In this document: piece by piece, positions 45,418-54,142 of the stretch | Position numbering within the stretch: position 1 is the first letter of the stretch | Layout of the letters: every line of letters begins with the position of its first letter | Origin: Paracoccus jeotgali | GTDB taxonomy: Bacteria > Pseudomonadota > Alphaproteobacteria > Rhodobacterales > Rhodobacteraceae | DNA: 64,000 nt | NCBI RefSeq assembly: GCF_002865605.1 | Contig: NZ_CP025583.1 | Coordinates: 290,501 to 354,500 of the forward strand | Reading direction: 5' to 3' | The notes under the pieces: model-generated | Database searches by the model: none | What the model was told of the DNA's origin: nothing | The model's input: only the letters and a program-made list of their open reading frames with translations | Translations under genes and position numbers: made by a program

Positions 45418-46098
45418 ATGACCAGCAGACCCTCGATCCTTGCGCCGCTGATCTTTGGCGTCGTCGTGACGGCGGTGCTGATCTGGCTGGGGTTCTGGCA
45501 ATTGGACCGCATGAGCGAGAAATCCGCGCAACTGGCCGAGATTCAGGCCGGGATCGAGGGCGCCCCCGTGGCGCTGCCGGCGCGCGTCGATCCGTCGATG
45601 AAATACCTGCCGGTGATCCTGTCGGGCCGCACCACCGGCGACGAGATTCTGGTGCTGTCCGGCACCCATGACGCCGGCGGCGGCTATAACGTCATCTCGG
45701 CCTTCGAGACCGAGGACGGCCGCCGGGTGATGCTGGATCGCGGCTTTGTCGATCAGGACCACCGCCGCACGCCGCGCCCGCCGGTCGAGCTGCTGGTGTC
45801 GGGCAATCTGCACTGGCCCGACGACAGGACCAGCGCCACGCCCGAACCCGATCCGGCCACCGGCATCTGGTTTGCCCGCGACGTGCCCGCCATGGCGCAG
45901 AAGCTGGGGACCGAGCCGGTGCTGGTCGTGGTGTCGGGCGTCACCGGCGACGCGCAGGGGGTGATGCCGATCCCGGTCTCGATCACCGGCATCCCCAACA
46001 ATCACCTGTCCTATGCCGTGCAGTGGTTCCTGTTCGCGGCGACCTGTGCGGGGATGACAGCATGGCTGATCTGGCGTATCAGGCGCCGGACCTATTAG
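45418..46098 (+). CDS. SURF1 family heme a insertion factor
   Basis: Surf1 proteins help place heme a in oxidase subunit I. This 226-residue protein starts MTSRPSILAPLIFG with an N-terminal membrane helix (about 7-27) that ends WLGFWQLDRMSEK, a family hallmark. A periplasmic domain has RRVMLDRGFV near 103-112. A C-terminal membrane helix is preceded by IPNNHLSYAVQWF near 190-202, also a family hallmark. The start at 45418 is chosen because it opens directly before the membrane helix; a GTG at 45397 is in frame. It lies after the ctaE terminator and may have its own promoter. Confidence 0.93.
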   Translation: MTSRPSILAPLIFGVVVTAVLIWLGFWQLDRMSEKSAQLAEIQAGIEGAPVALPARVDPSMKYLPVILSGRTTGDEILVLSGTHDAGGGYNVISAFETEDGRRVMLDRGFVDQDHRRTPRPPVELLVSGNLHWPDDRTSATPEPDPATGIWFARDVPAMAQKLGTEPVLVVVSGVTGDAQGVMPIPVSITGIPNNHLSYAVQWFLFAATCAGMTAWLIWRIRRRTY

Positions 46099-46107
46099 GG
46101 GCGGAAG

Positions 46108-47490
46108 ATGCGCTATATCTCGACGCGGGGGCAGGCCCCGGTGCTGAATTTCGAACAGGCGATGCTGACCGGGCTGGCCCGCGATGGCGGCCTGTACCTG
46201 CCCGAGACGATCCCGCAGATGGACGACATCGCCGCGCTGGAAAGCCTGCCTTACGAGCAGGCCGCCTTGCGCGTCATCCGCCCGTTTCTGGGCGACAGCT
46301 TTACCGAGGCCGAGTTGGTGCAGGCGCTCGACGCCGCCTATCGCGGCTTTGGCCATGCCGCCCGCGCGCCGCTGCGCCAGCTTGCGCCCGGCCATCACCT
46401 GCTCGAGCTGTTTCACGGCCCGACGCTGGCCTTCAAGGATTTCGCCATGCAGCTGATCGGTCAGCTGTTCCAGATCGCGCTGCAGCGGTCCGGGCAGCGG
46501 ATCACCATTGTCGGCGCGACCTCGGGCGATACCGGCTCGGCCGCGATCGAGGCGTTTCGCGGGCTGCCGAATGTCGATGTCTTCATCCTGTTCCCGCATG
46601 GCCGCGTCAGCGAGGTGCAGCGCCGCCAGATGACCACGCCCGCCGACGCCAATGTGCATGCGCTGGCGATGGACGGGCATTTCGACGATTGCCAGGCGCG
46701 GCTGAAGGATCTGTTCAACGATCACGACTTCCGCGACCGGGTCGGGCTGGCCGGGGTCAACAGTATCAACTGGGCGCGGGTGCTGGCGCAGGTGGTCTAT
46801 TACTTCACCGCCGCCGTGTCGCTGGGGGCGCCGCATCGGGCGGTCGATTTCTCGGTGCCGACGGGCAATTTCGGCGATGTGCTGGCCGGGCTGGTGGCCA
46901 AGCGGATGGGTCTGCCGGTGGGGCAGCTTGTGGTGGCGACGAACCAGAACGACATCCTGCACCGCGCGCTGACGACAGGCGATTACCGCGTCGGTCAGGT
47001 CGAGCCGTCGATCTCGCCCTCGATGGACATTCAGGTCAGCAGCAATTTCGAACGTGCGCTGTTCTGGGCCTATGACGGCGATGCCGGCGCGATCCGGCAG
47101 TTGATGGCGGATCTGAAGACCGGGGGCTTTTCGATCAGCCAGGGCGCGCTGCAGGCGCTGCGCGAGGATTTCGTCAGCGGCCGCCTGTCCGAGGACGAGA
47201 CGCTGGAAGCGATCCGCCGCTTCCGCGACGAGACGGGCGAGATCCTGTGCCCCCATTCCGCGATCGGCGCCGCCGTGGCGACCCGGCATCTGCGCCCCGG
47301 CGTGCCGATGGTGACGCTGGCCACTGCCCATCCCGCCAAGTTCCCCGACGCCGTCGAGCGCGCCATCGGCATCCGCCCGGCGCTGCCGCCCCATATGGCG
47401 GGCCTGTTCGACCTGCCCGAGCGGCAGACCCGTATTGAAAACGACGCCGCAGCGCTTAAGTCGCTGATCCTTGAACGGAGGACGGCTTGA
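46108..47490 (+). CDS. thrC: threonine synthase
   Basis: ThrC makes threonine from O-phosphohomoserine with PLP. The 460-residue protein, starting MRYISTRGQAPVLNF, has the cofactor Lys110 in TLAFKDFAMQ and the phosphate loop GATSGDTGSAAIEAF near 136-150, as in the longer bacterial threonine synthases. VNSINWARVLAQ lies near 217-228. It starts 9 bp after surf1. Its stop is overlapped by the M16 peptidase gene. Confidence 0.95.
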   Translation: MRYISTRGQAPVLNFEQAMLTGLARDGGLYLPETIPQMDDIAALESLPYEQAALRVIRPFLGDSFTEAELVQALDAAYRGFGHAARAPLRQLAPGHHLLELFHGPTLAFKDFAMQLIGQLFQIALQRSGQRITIVGATSGDTGSAAIEAFRGLPNVDVFILFPHGRVSEVQRRQMTTPADANVHALAMDGHFDDCQARLKDLFNDHDFRDRVGLAGVNSINWARVLAQVVYYFTAAVSLGAPHRAVDFSVPTGNFGDVLAGLVAKRMGLPVGQLVVATNQNDILHRALTTGDYRVGQVEPSISPSMDIQVSSNFERALFWAYDGDAGAIRQLMADLKTGGFSISQGALQALREDFVSGRLSEDETLEAIRRFRDETGEILCPHSAIGAAVATRHLRPGVPMVTLATAHPAKFPDAVERAIGIRPALPPHMAGLFDLPERQTRIENDAAALKSLILERRTA

Positions 47491-48749
47491 CCGAAACCAA
47501 CATCACAACGCTGCCCAACGGGCTGCGCATCGTCTCGCGCCGGATGCCGGGGCTGCACTCGGCCACGATCGGGCTATGGGTGAATGCCGGCGGCCGCGAC
47601 GAGCGGGCCGAGCAGAACGGCATCGCGCATTTTCTGGAACACATGGCCTTCAAGGGCACGGCCCGGCGCAGCGCCCTGCAGATCGCCGAGGAAATCGAGG
47701 ATGTGGGCGGCTATATCAACGCCTATACCTCGCGCGAGACGACGGCCTATTACGCCCGCGTATTGCAGGCCGATACCGCGCTGGCGCTGGATGTGGTCGC
47801 CGATATCGTGCTGAACCCGGCCTTCGACGCGCGCGAGATCGAGGTCGAGCGCGGCGTGATCCTGCAAGAGATCGGGCAGGCGCTGGACACGCCCGACGAC
47901 ATCATCTTCGACTGGCTGCAAGAGGCCGCCTATCCCGATCAGGCGATGGGCCGCACCATCCTCGGCCCGGCCGAGCGGGTGTCGCGTTTCGGGCGCGGCG
48001 ATCTGTCGGGCTTTGTGGCCGAGCAATACGGGCCGGGCAAGATGATCCTGGCGGCGGCAGGCGCGGTCGATCACGACAGCCTCGTGCGTCAGGCCGAGAC
48101 GCTGTTTGGGCATCTGCCGGCCAGCGAGATCCGGCCCCGCGACACTGCCCATTGGCAGGGGGCCGAGGTGCGGCGCGTCAAGGATCTGGAACAGGCGCAT
48201 TTCACCCTCGCCTTCGAGGGGCCGGGGTTTCTCTCGCCGGATTATCACGCGGCGCAGATCTGGACGACGGCGGTGGGCGGCGGCATGTCCTCGCGCCTGT
48301 TCCAGAAGATCCGCGAGGAACGCGGGCTGTGCTACAGCATCTTTGCGCAATCGGGTTTCCATGACGACACCGGCATGATGACCATCTATGCCGGCACCGC
48401 GGCCGAGGATGTGGCCGATCTGGCGCAGCTGACCGTGGACGAGCTGAAACGCTCGGTCGAGGATCTGAGCGATGCCGAGATCGCGCGTGCCAAGGCCCAG
48501 ATCCGGGCCGGGGCGCTGATGGGGCTGGAAAGCAGCTCGGGTCAGGCGGAACGCATCGCGCGGTCGCTGGCGATCTGGGGCCGCGTGCCCGAACCCGCCG
48601 AGACCGCCGAGCGGCTGGCGGCCGTCACCCGCGCCGATCTGTCGCGCTATGCCGAGGGGCTGCTGTCGCGGCGTCCGGCGATGGCGCTGTATGGCCCGGT
48701 CGAAAAGGCACCGGCGCTGGACCGGCTGGTCGAAAGGCTGGCTGCCTGA
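47487..48749 (+). CDS. M16 family zinc metallopeptidase (processing-peptidase-like)
   Basis: This 420-residue protein is an M16B peptidase related to the mitochondrial processing peptidase beta subunit. The inverted zinc motif HFLEH is at 48-52 and the third ligand Glu lies in VERGVILQEIGQ near 127. GGGMSSRLFQKIREERGLCYSI near 270 is the C-terminal lobe signature, shown here as two parts: GGGMSSRLFQ and KIREERGLCYSI. It starts with TTG in a TTGA overlap with thrC, with a strong GGAGGA 4-9 nt upstream. No signal peptide is seen. A role in peptide or signal-peptide degradation is likely, with unknown substrates. Confidence 0.9.
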   Translation: MTETNITTLPNGLRIVSRRMPGLHSATIGLWVNAGGRDERAEQNGIAHFLEHMAFKGTARRSALQIAEEIEDVGGYINAYTSRETTAYYARVLQADTALALDVVADIVLNPAFDAREIEVERGVILQEIGQALDTPDDIIFDWLQEAAYPDQAMGRTILGPAERVSRFGRGDLSGFVAEQYGPGKMILAAAGAVDHDSLVRQAETLFGHLPASEIRPRDTAHWQGAEVRRVKDLEQAHFTLAFEGPGFLSPDYHAAQIWTTAVGGGMSSRLFQKIREERGLCYSIFAQSGFHDDTGMMTIYAGTAAEDVADLAQLTVDELKRSVEDLSDAEIARAKAQIRAGALMGLESSSGQAERIARSLAIWGRVPEPAETAERLAAVTRADLSRYAEGLLSRRPAMALYGPVEKAPALDRLVERLAA

Positions 48750-49333
48750 TGTTCTCTCGGCGCCGGACGCTCCGCCTGGAAACGGAACGGATGGCGCTGC
48801 GATTACCGCAGCACGCGGATTTCAACGGCTGGACCTCGCTGCGGCAGGAAAGCCGCGATTTCCTGACCCCGTGGGAGCCGGTCTGGGCGCCCGACCACCT
48901 GACCCGCAAGGCCTTCACCACGCGGGTCTATTGGGCGCAACGCGCCAGCCGCGCCGGCACCGCGATCCCGTTGTTCATGGAGCGCAGCGTCGATGGCGCG
49001 TTGTTGGGCGCGATCACGCTGGACAATATCAGGCGCGGCCCGGCGCAGATGGCGACCGTGGGCTATTGGATCGGCGCCCGCTTTGCCCGCCAAGGCTATA
49101 TGTCCGAGGCACTGGCGGCGGTCGTCCGCCACGCCTTCGGCAAGCTGGACCTGTCGCGGATCGAGGCCGCCTGCCTGCCTGACAACGCCGCCTCTCGCGG
49201 CGTGCTGGAACGGTCGGGGTTCAAGTATGAGGGCGTCGCGCAGGGGTTTCTGCAGATCAACGGGCGGTGGCGGACGCATGTTCTGTATGCCAATCTGCGC
49301 CACGACCGGCGGGGCAGGACCGATGTGGCATGA
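48749..49333 (+). CDS. RimJ/RimL-like GNAT acetyltransferase
   Basis: This 194-residue protein has the GNAT fold with TVGYWIGARFARQGYMSEAL near 103-122, the acetyl-CoA loop, and the Asn-rich NAASRGVLERSGF near 151-163, typical of RimJ/RimL ribosomal-protein acetyltransferases. The N-terminal SRRRTLRLETERMALRLP is also typical of that group. Its substrate is not known. The start shares one base with the M16 stop (TGATG), and its end overlaps the FAD-linked oxidase start by ATGA, so four genes from thrC onward are coupled. Confidence 0.88.
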   Translation: MFSRRRTLRLETERMALRLPQHADFNGWTSLRQESRDFLTPWEPVWAPDHLTRKAFTTRVYWAQRASRAGTAIPLFMERSVDGALLGAITLDNIRRGPAQMATVGYWIGARFARQGYMSEALAAVVRHAFGKLDLSRIEAACLPDNAASRGVLERSGFKYEGVAQGFLQINGRWRTHVLYANLRHDRRGRTDVA

Positions 49334-50754
49334 ATGAGTATTTGGGCAAAGAAGAAGCGCTGAACCCGGCCGGGCCGGAACTCGCCGCCCGCCTGCCCGA
49401 CGGGGTGCTGCGCGAGGTGGCGCCCCGGCATCTGGACGAGCCGCGCGGACGCTATCAGGGACAGGCTGGGTTGCTGGCCGCGCCGCGGACTGTCGAGGAG
49501 GTCGCGGCCATTGTCCGCGCCTGTGCCGAGGCGCGGGTCGGGATCGTACCGCGCGGCGGCGGGACCGGGCTGGTTGGCGGGCAGGTGATGCCCGTAGGCC
49601 CCGCGCCGCTGATCCTGTCGCTGGAGCGGATGGCGGCGATCCGGCAGGTATATCCGGCGGAAAACGTGCTGATCGCCGAGGCCGGAGCCAGCCTGCAATC
49701 GGTGCGCGAGGCGGCGGTCGGGGCCGGGCGGATGTTTCCGCTGTCGCTGGCCTCGCAAGGCTCGGCGCAGATCGGGGGCGTGCTGGCGACCAATGCGGGC
49801 GGGGTCAATGCGCTGCGCTGGGGGACGGCGCGGGCGCTGTGTCTGGGGATCGAGGCGGTGCTGCCCGATGGCTCGATCATGCGCGACCTGAAGCGGCTGC
49901 GCAAAGACAACACCGGCTATGATCTGCGCGACCTGCTGATCGGGGCCGAAGGGACGCTGGGGATCATCACCGCCGCCAGCCTGCGTCTGGTGCCGCCGCC
50001 GGTGGGGACCGGCGTCGCGCTGATGGTGGTGCCGGACCCGCAGGCGGCGCTGTCGCTGCTGGCGCTGGCGGGGGCGCAGTTGGGCGACAGCGTCTCGGCC
50101 TTTGAGCTGATCTCGGGGCAGGGGCTGCGGTTTCTGTCCGAGACGATGCCCGAGCTGCGTCAGTCCTTTGCTGCGCCGCCCGACTGGATGGTGCTGATCG
50201 AGATCGGCCTGCCCGCCGGTCTGAGCCCCGATCTGGCGCTGGAGCGTCTGTTCAGCGATGCGGCCGAGGCCGGGCTGGTGCTGGACGGGCTGATCGCGCA
50301 GTCGGGCCAGCAGGCGGCCGAGTTCTGGCGCCTGCGCGAGGAGATCCCCGAGGGCAATCGCCGGGTGGGGTCCATTTCCAGCCATGACATCTCGCTGCCG
50401 CTATCCGAGGTGCCGGGATTCATTGCCGAGGCGGGCGGAATGCTGGCCGCGATCGGTGACATGCGGATCAACTGCTTCGGGCATCTGGGCGACGGCAATT
50501 TGCATTACAACGTCTTTCCCGCCCCCGGCCGCACCCGCGCCGAATATGAGGGGCTGCGCGCGGATATCCAGCGGCTGGTGCATCAGCTTGCGGTTTCGCG
50601 CGGCGGGTCGTTTTCGGCCGAGCATGGGATCGGGCGGCTCAAGGTCGCGGATCTGGCGCGTTGGGCCGATCCGGCGCGGCTGGCGGCGATGCGGGCGGTC
50701 AAGGCGGCGCTCGACCCTCTTGGCATCATGAACCCCGGCGCGGTTCTGGGGTGA
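49330..50754 (+). CDS. FAD-binding oxidase, D-2-hydroxyacid dehydrogenase type
   Basis: This 474-residue flavoprotein of the VAO/GlcD family likely oxidises a D-2-hydroxyacid such as D-2-hydroxyglutarate or D-lactate. The FAD-binding part has GIVPRGGGTGLVGGQV near 71-86 and GGVLATNAGG near 150-159. The C-terminal catalytic part has INCFGHLGDGNLHYN near 380-394, with the metal-binding His residues, and FSAEHGIGRLK near 425-435. The start MNEYLGKEEA overlaps the previous stop. The precise substrate is not decided by the sequence. Confidence 0.89.
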   Translation: MNEYLGKEEALNPAGPELAARLPDGVLREVAPRHLDEPRGRYQGQAGLLAAPRTVEEVAAIVRACAEARVGIVPRGGGTGLVGGQVMPVGPAPLILSLERMAAIRQVYPAENVLIAEAGASLQSVREAAVGAGRMFPLSLASQGSAQIGGVLATNAGGVNALRWGTARALCLGIEAVLPDGSIMRDLKRLRKDNTGYDLRDLLIGAEGTLGIITAASLRLVPPPVGTGVALMVVPDPQAALSLLALAGAQLGDSVSAFELISGQGLRFLSETMPELRQSFAAPPDWMVLIEIGLPAGLSPDLALERLFSDAAEAGLVLDGLIAQSGQQAAEFWRLREEIPEGNRRVGSISSHDISLPLSEVPGFIAEAGGMLAAIGDMRINCFGHLGDGNLHYNVFPAPGRTRAEYEGLRADIQRLVHQLAVSRGGSFSAEHGIGRLKVADLARWADPARLAAMRAVKAALDPLGIMNPGAVLG

Positions 50755-50772
50755 GGGCGCGATTCAGCCCCC

Positions 50773-50801
50773 TTGCCCCCGCCGCCCGCGCCGCCTAGCG
50801 T
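50773..50801 (+). promoter_or_regulatory. candidate promoter for a leaderless dppB-like transcript
   Basis: TTGCCC (50773-50778) and TAGCGT (50796-50801), spacing 17 bp. The -10 ends 7 nt before the ATG at 50809, predicting transcription start at or beside the start codon. Confidence 0.42.
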
Positions 50802-50808
50802 CCGGATC

Positions 50809-51750
50809 ATGCTGCGTTTTGCCGTCCGTCGCCTGTTTTCCCTGCTGGTCAGCCTGGGCGTCGCCTCGGTCGCGATCTTTCTGCTGGTCGAGATGGTGCC
50901 GGGTGATCCCGCGACCTTCATGCTGGGCACCGGCGCGCAGCCCGAAACGCTGGCCGCGCTGCGTCAGCAGCTTGGGCTGGATCAGTCGCTGCCCTGGCGT
51001 TACGCGCATTGGCTGGGCGGGGTGCTGACCGGCGACCTGGGCCACAGCTTTACCTACAAGACCCCCGTCACGGCGATGATCGTCGACCGGATGCGGGTCT
51101 CGCTGCCGCTGGCGGGGCTGGCGCTGGCGCTGGCGGTGGTGATCGCGCTGCCGGTCGGCATGTTCGCGGCCTCGCGGCGCGGGCGGCCGGGCGACGGGGT
51201 GGTGATGGGGCTGACGCAGATCGGCATTGCCCTGCCGAATTTCTGGTTCGCCATGCTGCTGGTCCTGCTGTTCGCGGTCCGGCTGCGCTGGCTGCCGGCG
51301 GGCGGCTTTGGCGGCTGGGACGATCCGGTGGCGGCGCTGCGGGCGCTGGCCCTGCCGGCGATTGCGCTGGCCCTGCCGCAGGCGGCGATTCTGGCGCGGG
51401 TCTTGCGCTCGGCCCTGATCGAGACGCTGGATCAGGACTATATCCGCACCGCGCGGGCCAAGGGGCTGAGCCGGGGCCAGACCCTGCGCCGCCACGCGCT
51501 GCGCAACGCGCTGATCCCGGTTCTGACAATCCTGGGGATGCAGTTTTCCTTTCTCATGGCCGGGGCGATCATCATCGAGAACGTGTTCTACCTGCCGGGG
51601 CTGGGGCGGATGATCTTTCAGGCGATCACGCAGCGCGACCTGATCGTGGTGCAGTCAGCGGTGCTGGTGCTGGTGGCGGCGGTGATCCTAGTCACCTTTC
51701 TGGTCGATCTGGCCTATGCGCTGGTCGATCCAAGGCTGCGCCGCGCATGA
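50809..51750 (+). CDS. peptide/nickel-type ABC transporter permease (DppB-like)
   Basis: First inner-membrane subunit of a DppBCDF-type importer. The 313-residue protein starts MLRFAVRRLFSLLVSL with a first membrane helix, then a periplasmic part with GDPATFMLG and LGLDQSLPWRYAHWL near 57-72. Further helices follow, with the EAA-type loop LDQDYIRTARAKGLSRGQTL near 206-225. It lacks a visible Shine-Dalgarno, in line with a leaderless start. The stop overlaps the second permease by ATGA. The substrate may be a peptide, opine or nickel chelate; it is not decided. Confidence 0.92.
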   Translation: MLRFAVRRLFSLLVSLGVASVAIFLLVEMVPGDPATFMLGTGAQPETLAALRQQLGLDQSLPWRYAHWLGGVLTGDLGHSFTYKTPVTAMIVDRMRVSLPLAGLALALAVVIALPVGMFAASRRGRPGDGVVMGLTQIGIALPNFWFAMLLVLLFAVRLRWLPAGGFGGWDDPVAALRALALPAIALALPQAAILARVLRSALIETLDQDYIRTARAKGLSRGQTLRRHALRNALIPVLTILGMQFSFLMAGAIIIENVFYLPGLGRMIFQAITQRDLIVVQSAVLVLVAAVILVTFLVDLAYALVDPRLRRA

Positions 51751-52562
51751 GGTGGACGCTGATCCTCGGGGCGGTTCTGGCCGGAACCGCGCTGACAGCG
51801 GCGGTGCTGTCCTTCCTGTGGACGCCCTATGACACCGGGCAGATGGCGATTGCCAGCAAGCTGCAACCGCCCTCGGTCCGCCATTGGCTGGGGACGGATC
51901 ATTTCGGCCGCGACATCCTGTCGATGGTCATGGTCGGCGCGCGGACCTCGCTGGCGGTGGCGCTGGTCGCGGTGGGGATCGGCATGGGCGCCGGGGTGCC
52001 GCTGGGGCTGACCGCGGCGGCCGCACGCGGCGGCTGGCTGGACGAGGTCATCATGCGCGGCAATGACGTCATCTTTGCCTTTCCGGCGCTGGTCATCGCG
52101 ATCCTGATCACCGCCGCCTTCGGGCCGGGCGCGATCAACGCGATCATCGCCATCGGCATTTTCAACATCCCGGTCTTTGCCCGCGTCACGCGGGGCGGTG
52201 CGCTGCCGATCTGGACGCTCGATTACATCCGCGCCGCGCAGGTGGCCGGCAAGTCCCGCGCCCGGATCAGTGTCGAGCATGTGCTGCCCAACATCGCCAA
52301 CCTGCTGATCGTGCAGGGCACCATCCAGTTCAGCCTCGGCATCTTGGCCGAAGCGGGGCTGAGCTATGTGGGTCTCGGCGCGCAGCCGCCGCTGCCGAGC
52401 TGGGGGCGGATGCTGGCCGAGGCGCAGACCTTTGTCACCCTCGCCCCCCATGTCGCCATCATTCCGGGGCTGTGCATCCTGGCCACCGTGCTGGGGCTGA
52501 ACCTGCTGGGGGATGGTTTGCGCGATCTGCTGGACCCGCGGCTGAAGGTGATGCGGGCATGA
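51747..52562 (+). CDS. peptide/nickel-type ABC transporter permease (DppC-like)
   Basis: Second permease subunit, 271 residues. It begins MRWTLILGAVLAGTALTAA with a membrane helix, then HWLGTDHFGRDILSMVMVGAR near 50-70, the DppC family signature (HWLGTDHFGRDIL). The EAA loop is LDYIRAAQVAGKSRARI near 157-173, and LSYVGLGAQPPLPSWG near 207-222 is the conserved C-terminal loop. It is coupled to both neighbours by ATGA overlaps. Confidence 0.93.
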   Translation: MRWTLILGAVLAGTALTAAVLSFLWTPYDTGQMAIASKLQPPSVRHWLGTDHFGRDILSMVMVGARTSLAVALVAVGIGMGAGVPLGLTAAAARGGWLDEVIMRGNDVIFAFPALVIAILITAAFGPGAINAIIAIGIFNIPVFARVTRGGALPIWTLDYIRAAQVAGKSRARISVEHVLPNIANLLIVQGTIQFSLGILAEAGLSYVGLGAQPPLPSWGRMLAEAQTFVTLAPHVAIIPGLCILATVLGLNLLGDGLRDLLDPRLKVMRA

Positions 52563-54142
52563 TTAGCATCAGCGATCTGACCGTCCGCATCCACGACCGG
52601 CCGGTGCTGCGCGACGTCGCCATGACGCTGGCGCCGGGGCGGATCATGGGGCTGGTGGGCGAATCCGGCTCGGGCAAGTCGATGACGGCGCTGGCGATCA
52701 TGGGGCTGCTGCCGCAGGGTGGGCAGGCCGATGGGCAGGTCATGCTGGACGGGCAGAACCTGCTGACGATGACCGAGGATCAGCTTTGCGCCATTCGCGG
52801 GCGGCGGATCGGGATGATCTTTCAGGAACCGATGACCGCGCTGAACCCGCTGATGAATATCGGCGATCAGGTGGCCGAGGTGCTGCGCATCCATCAGCGC
52901 CTGCCGCGCCAGCAGGCGCTGGCCCGTGCCCGTGCGCGGCTGGACCGGGTCGGGCTGCCCGCGCCGCGCTTTCCGCTGACGCTTTATCCGCACCAGCTCT
53001 CGGGCGGGCAGCGGCAGCGGGTGGCGATCGCGCTGGCCATCGCCGAGGCGCCGGATCTGCTGATCGCGGATGAACCCACGACCGCGCTGGACGTGACCAC
53101 GCAGGCGCAGATCCTGGACCTGCTGCGCGATCTGGTCCGGGATGAGGGCATGTCCCTGCTGCTGATCACCCATGATCTGGCCGTCGTCGCCGGCACCGCC
53201 GATGACGTCGCGGTGATGAAGCATGGCGAGATTGTCGAGGAAGGCCCGACCGAGGCGCTGTTTCGCCGCCAGAGCCACCCCTATACCCGCGCGCTGTTCG
53301 CCGCCTCGCGTCACGCGCCCGACCCGGTGCCGGTCGCGGCCGGGCCGCAGCCGATCCTGTCGGTGCAGGACGCGGTGCGCGACTATGCGCTGGCCCGGCC
53401 CAGCTTCTTTGCGCCCTATCCGCTGCTGCGTGCGGTGGACCATGTCAGCCTGCAGATCGGCGCGGGCGAGTCGGTCGGTCTGGTCGGTGAATCCGGCTGC
53501 GGAAAGTCGACGCTGACCCGCGCGATCCTGGGGCTGGAAGGTTTGCAGCATGGTCAGATCCTGCTGGACGGCCAGCCGGTCCTGCCCGGGCGAGCGATGA
53601 ACGGGGCGCTGCGGGCCAAGGTTCAGGTGGTGTTTCAGGACCCCTTTGGCAGTTTCGATCCGCGCTGGCGTGTCGACCGCCTGCTGGCCGAGCCGTTTCA
53701 CCTGACCGGCCGTCCGCCCGACTGGCGCGACCGCGTCGCGCAGGCCCTGACCGAGGTGGGGATCGAAGCCGATGCCGGGCGCCGCTTCATCCACGAGTTT
53801 TCCGGCGGCCAGCGCCAGCGCCTCGCCATCGCCCGTGCGCTGATCATCCGGCCCCGGCTGATCGTGCTGGACGAGGCGGTCAGCGCGCTGGATGTCCGCG
53901 TCCGCGCGCAGGTTCTGGACCTGCTGGCCGGACTGCGGCGCAGTCACGGCATGGCCTATCTGTTCATCAGCCACGATCTGGGCGTGGTCCGTGGCGTCAC
54001 CGACCGGGTGCTGGTCATGGATCGCGGCCGCATCGTCGAGACCGGCCCGACCGCGCAGGTGATGGACGCGCCCCAGCACCCGACGACGCAGCGATTGATG
54101 CAGGCAATGCCCGAAATCCCCGAGGAATGGAGCGTGACGTGA
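52559..54142 (+). CDS. fused double ATPase of the peptide-type ABC transporter (DppD-DppF)
   Basis: This 527-residue protein joins two ABC ATPases that are separate genes in many species. The first has GESGSGKS near 35-42, LSGGQRQR near 146-153 and [12 protein letters not shown] near 167-178. The second has GESGCGKS near 310-317, FSGGQRQR near 417-424 and [12 protein letters not shown] near 438-449. Each ATPase has the oligopeptide-type C-terminal loop ([11 protein letters not shown] in the first). It energises the two permeases upstream. No substrate-binding protein gene is present in the operon. Confidence 0.93.
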   Translation: MISISDLTVRIHDRPVLRDVAMTLAPGRIMGLVGESGSGKSMTALAIMGLLPQGGQADGQVMLDGQNLLTMTEDQLCAIRGRRIGMIFQEPMTALNPLMNIGDQVAEVLRIHQRLPRQQALARARARLDRVGLPAPRFPLTLYPHQLSGGQRQRVAIALAIAEAPDLLIADEPTTALDVTTQAQILDLLRDLVRDEGMSLLLITHDLAVVAGTADDVAVMKHGEIVEEGPTEALFRRQSHPYTRALFAASRHAPDPVPVAAGPQPILSVQDAVRDYALARPSFFAPYPLLRAVDHVSLQIGAGESVGLVGESGCGKSTLTRAILGLEGLQHGQILLDGQPVLPGRAMNGALRAKVQVVFQDPFGSFDPRWRVDRLLAEPFHLTGRPPDWRDRVAQALTEVGIEADAGRRFIHEFSGGQRQRLAIARALIIRPRLIVLDEAVSALDVRVRAQVLDLLAGLRRSHGMAYLFISHDLGVVRGVTDRVLVMDRGRIVETGPTAQVMDAPQHPTTQRLMQAMPEIPEEWSVT

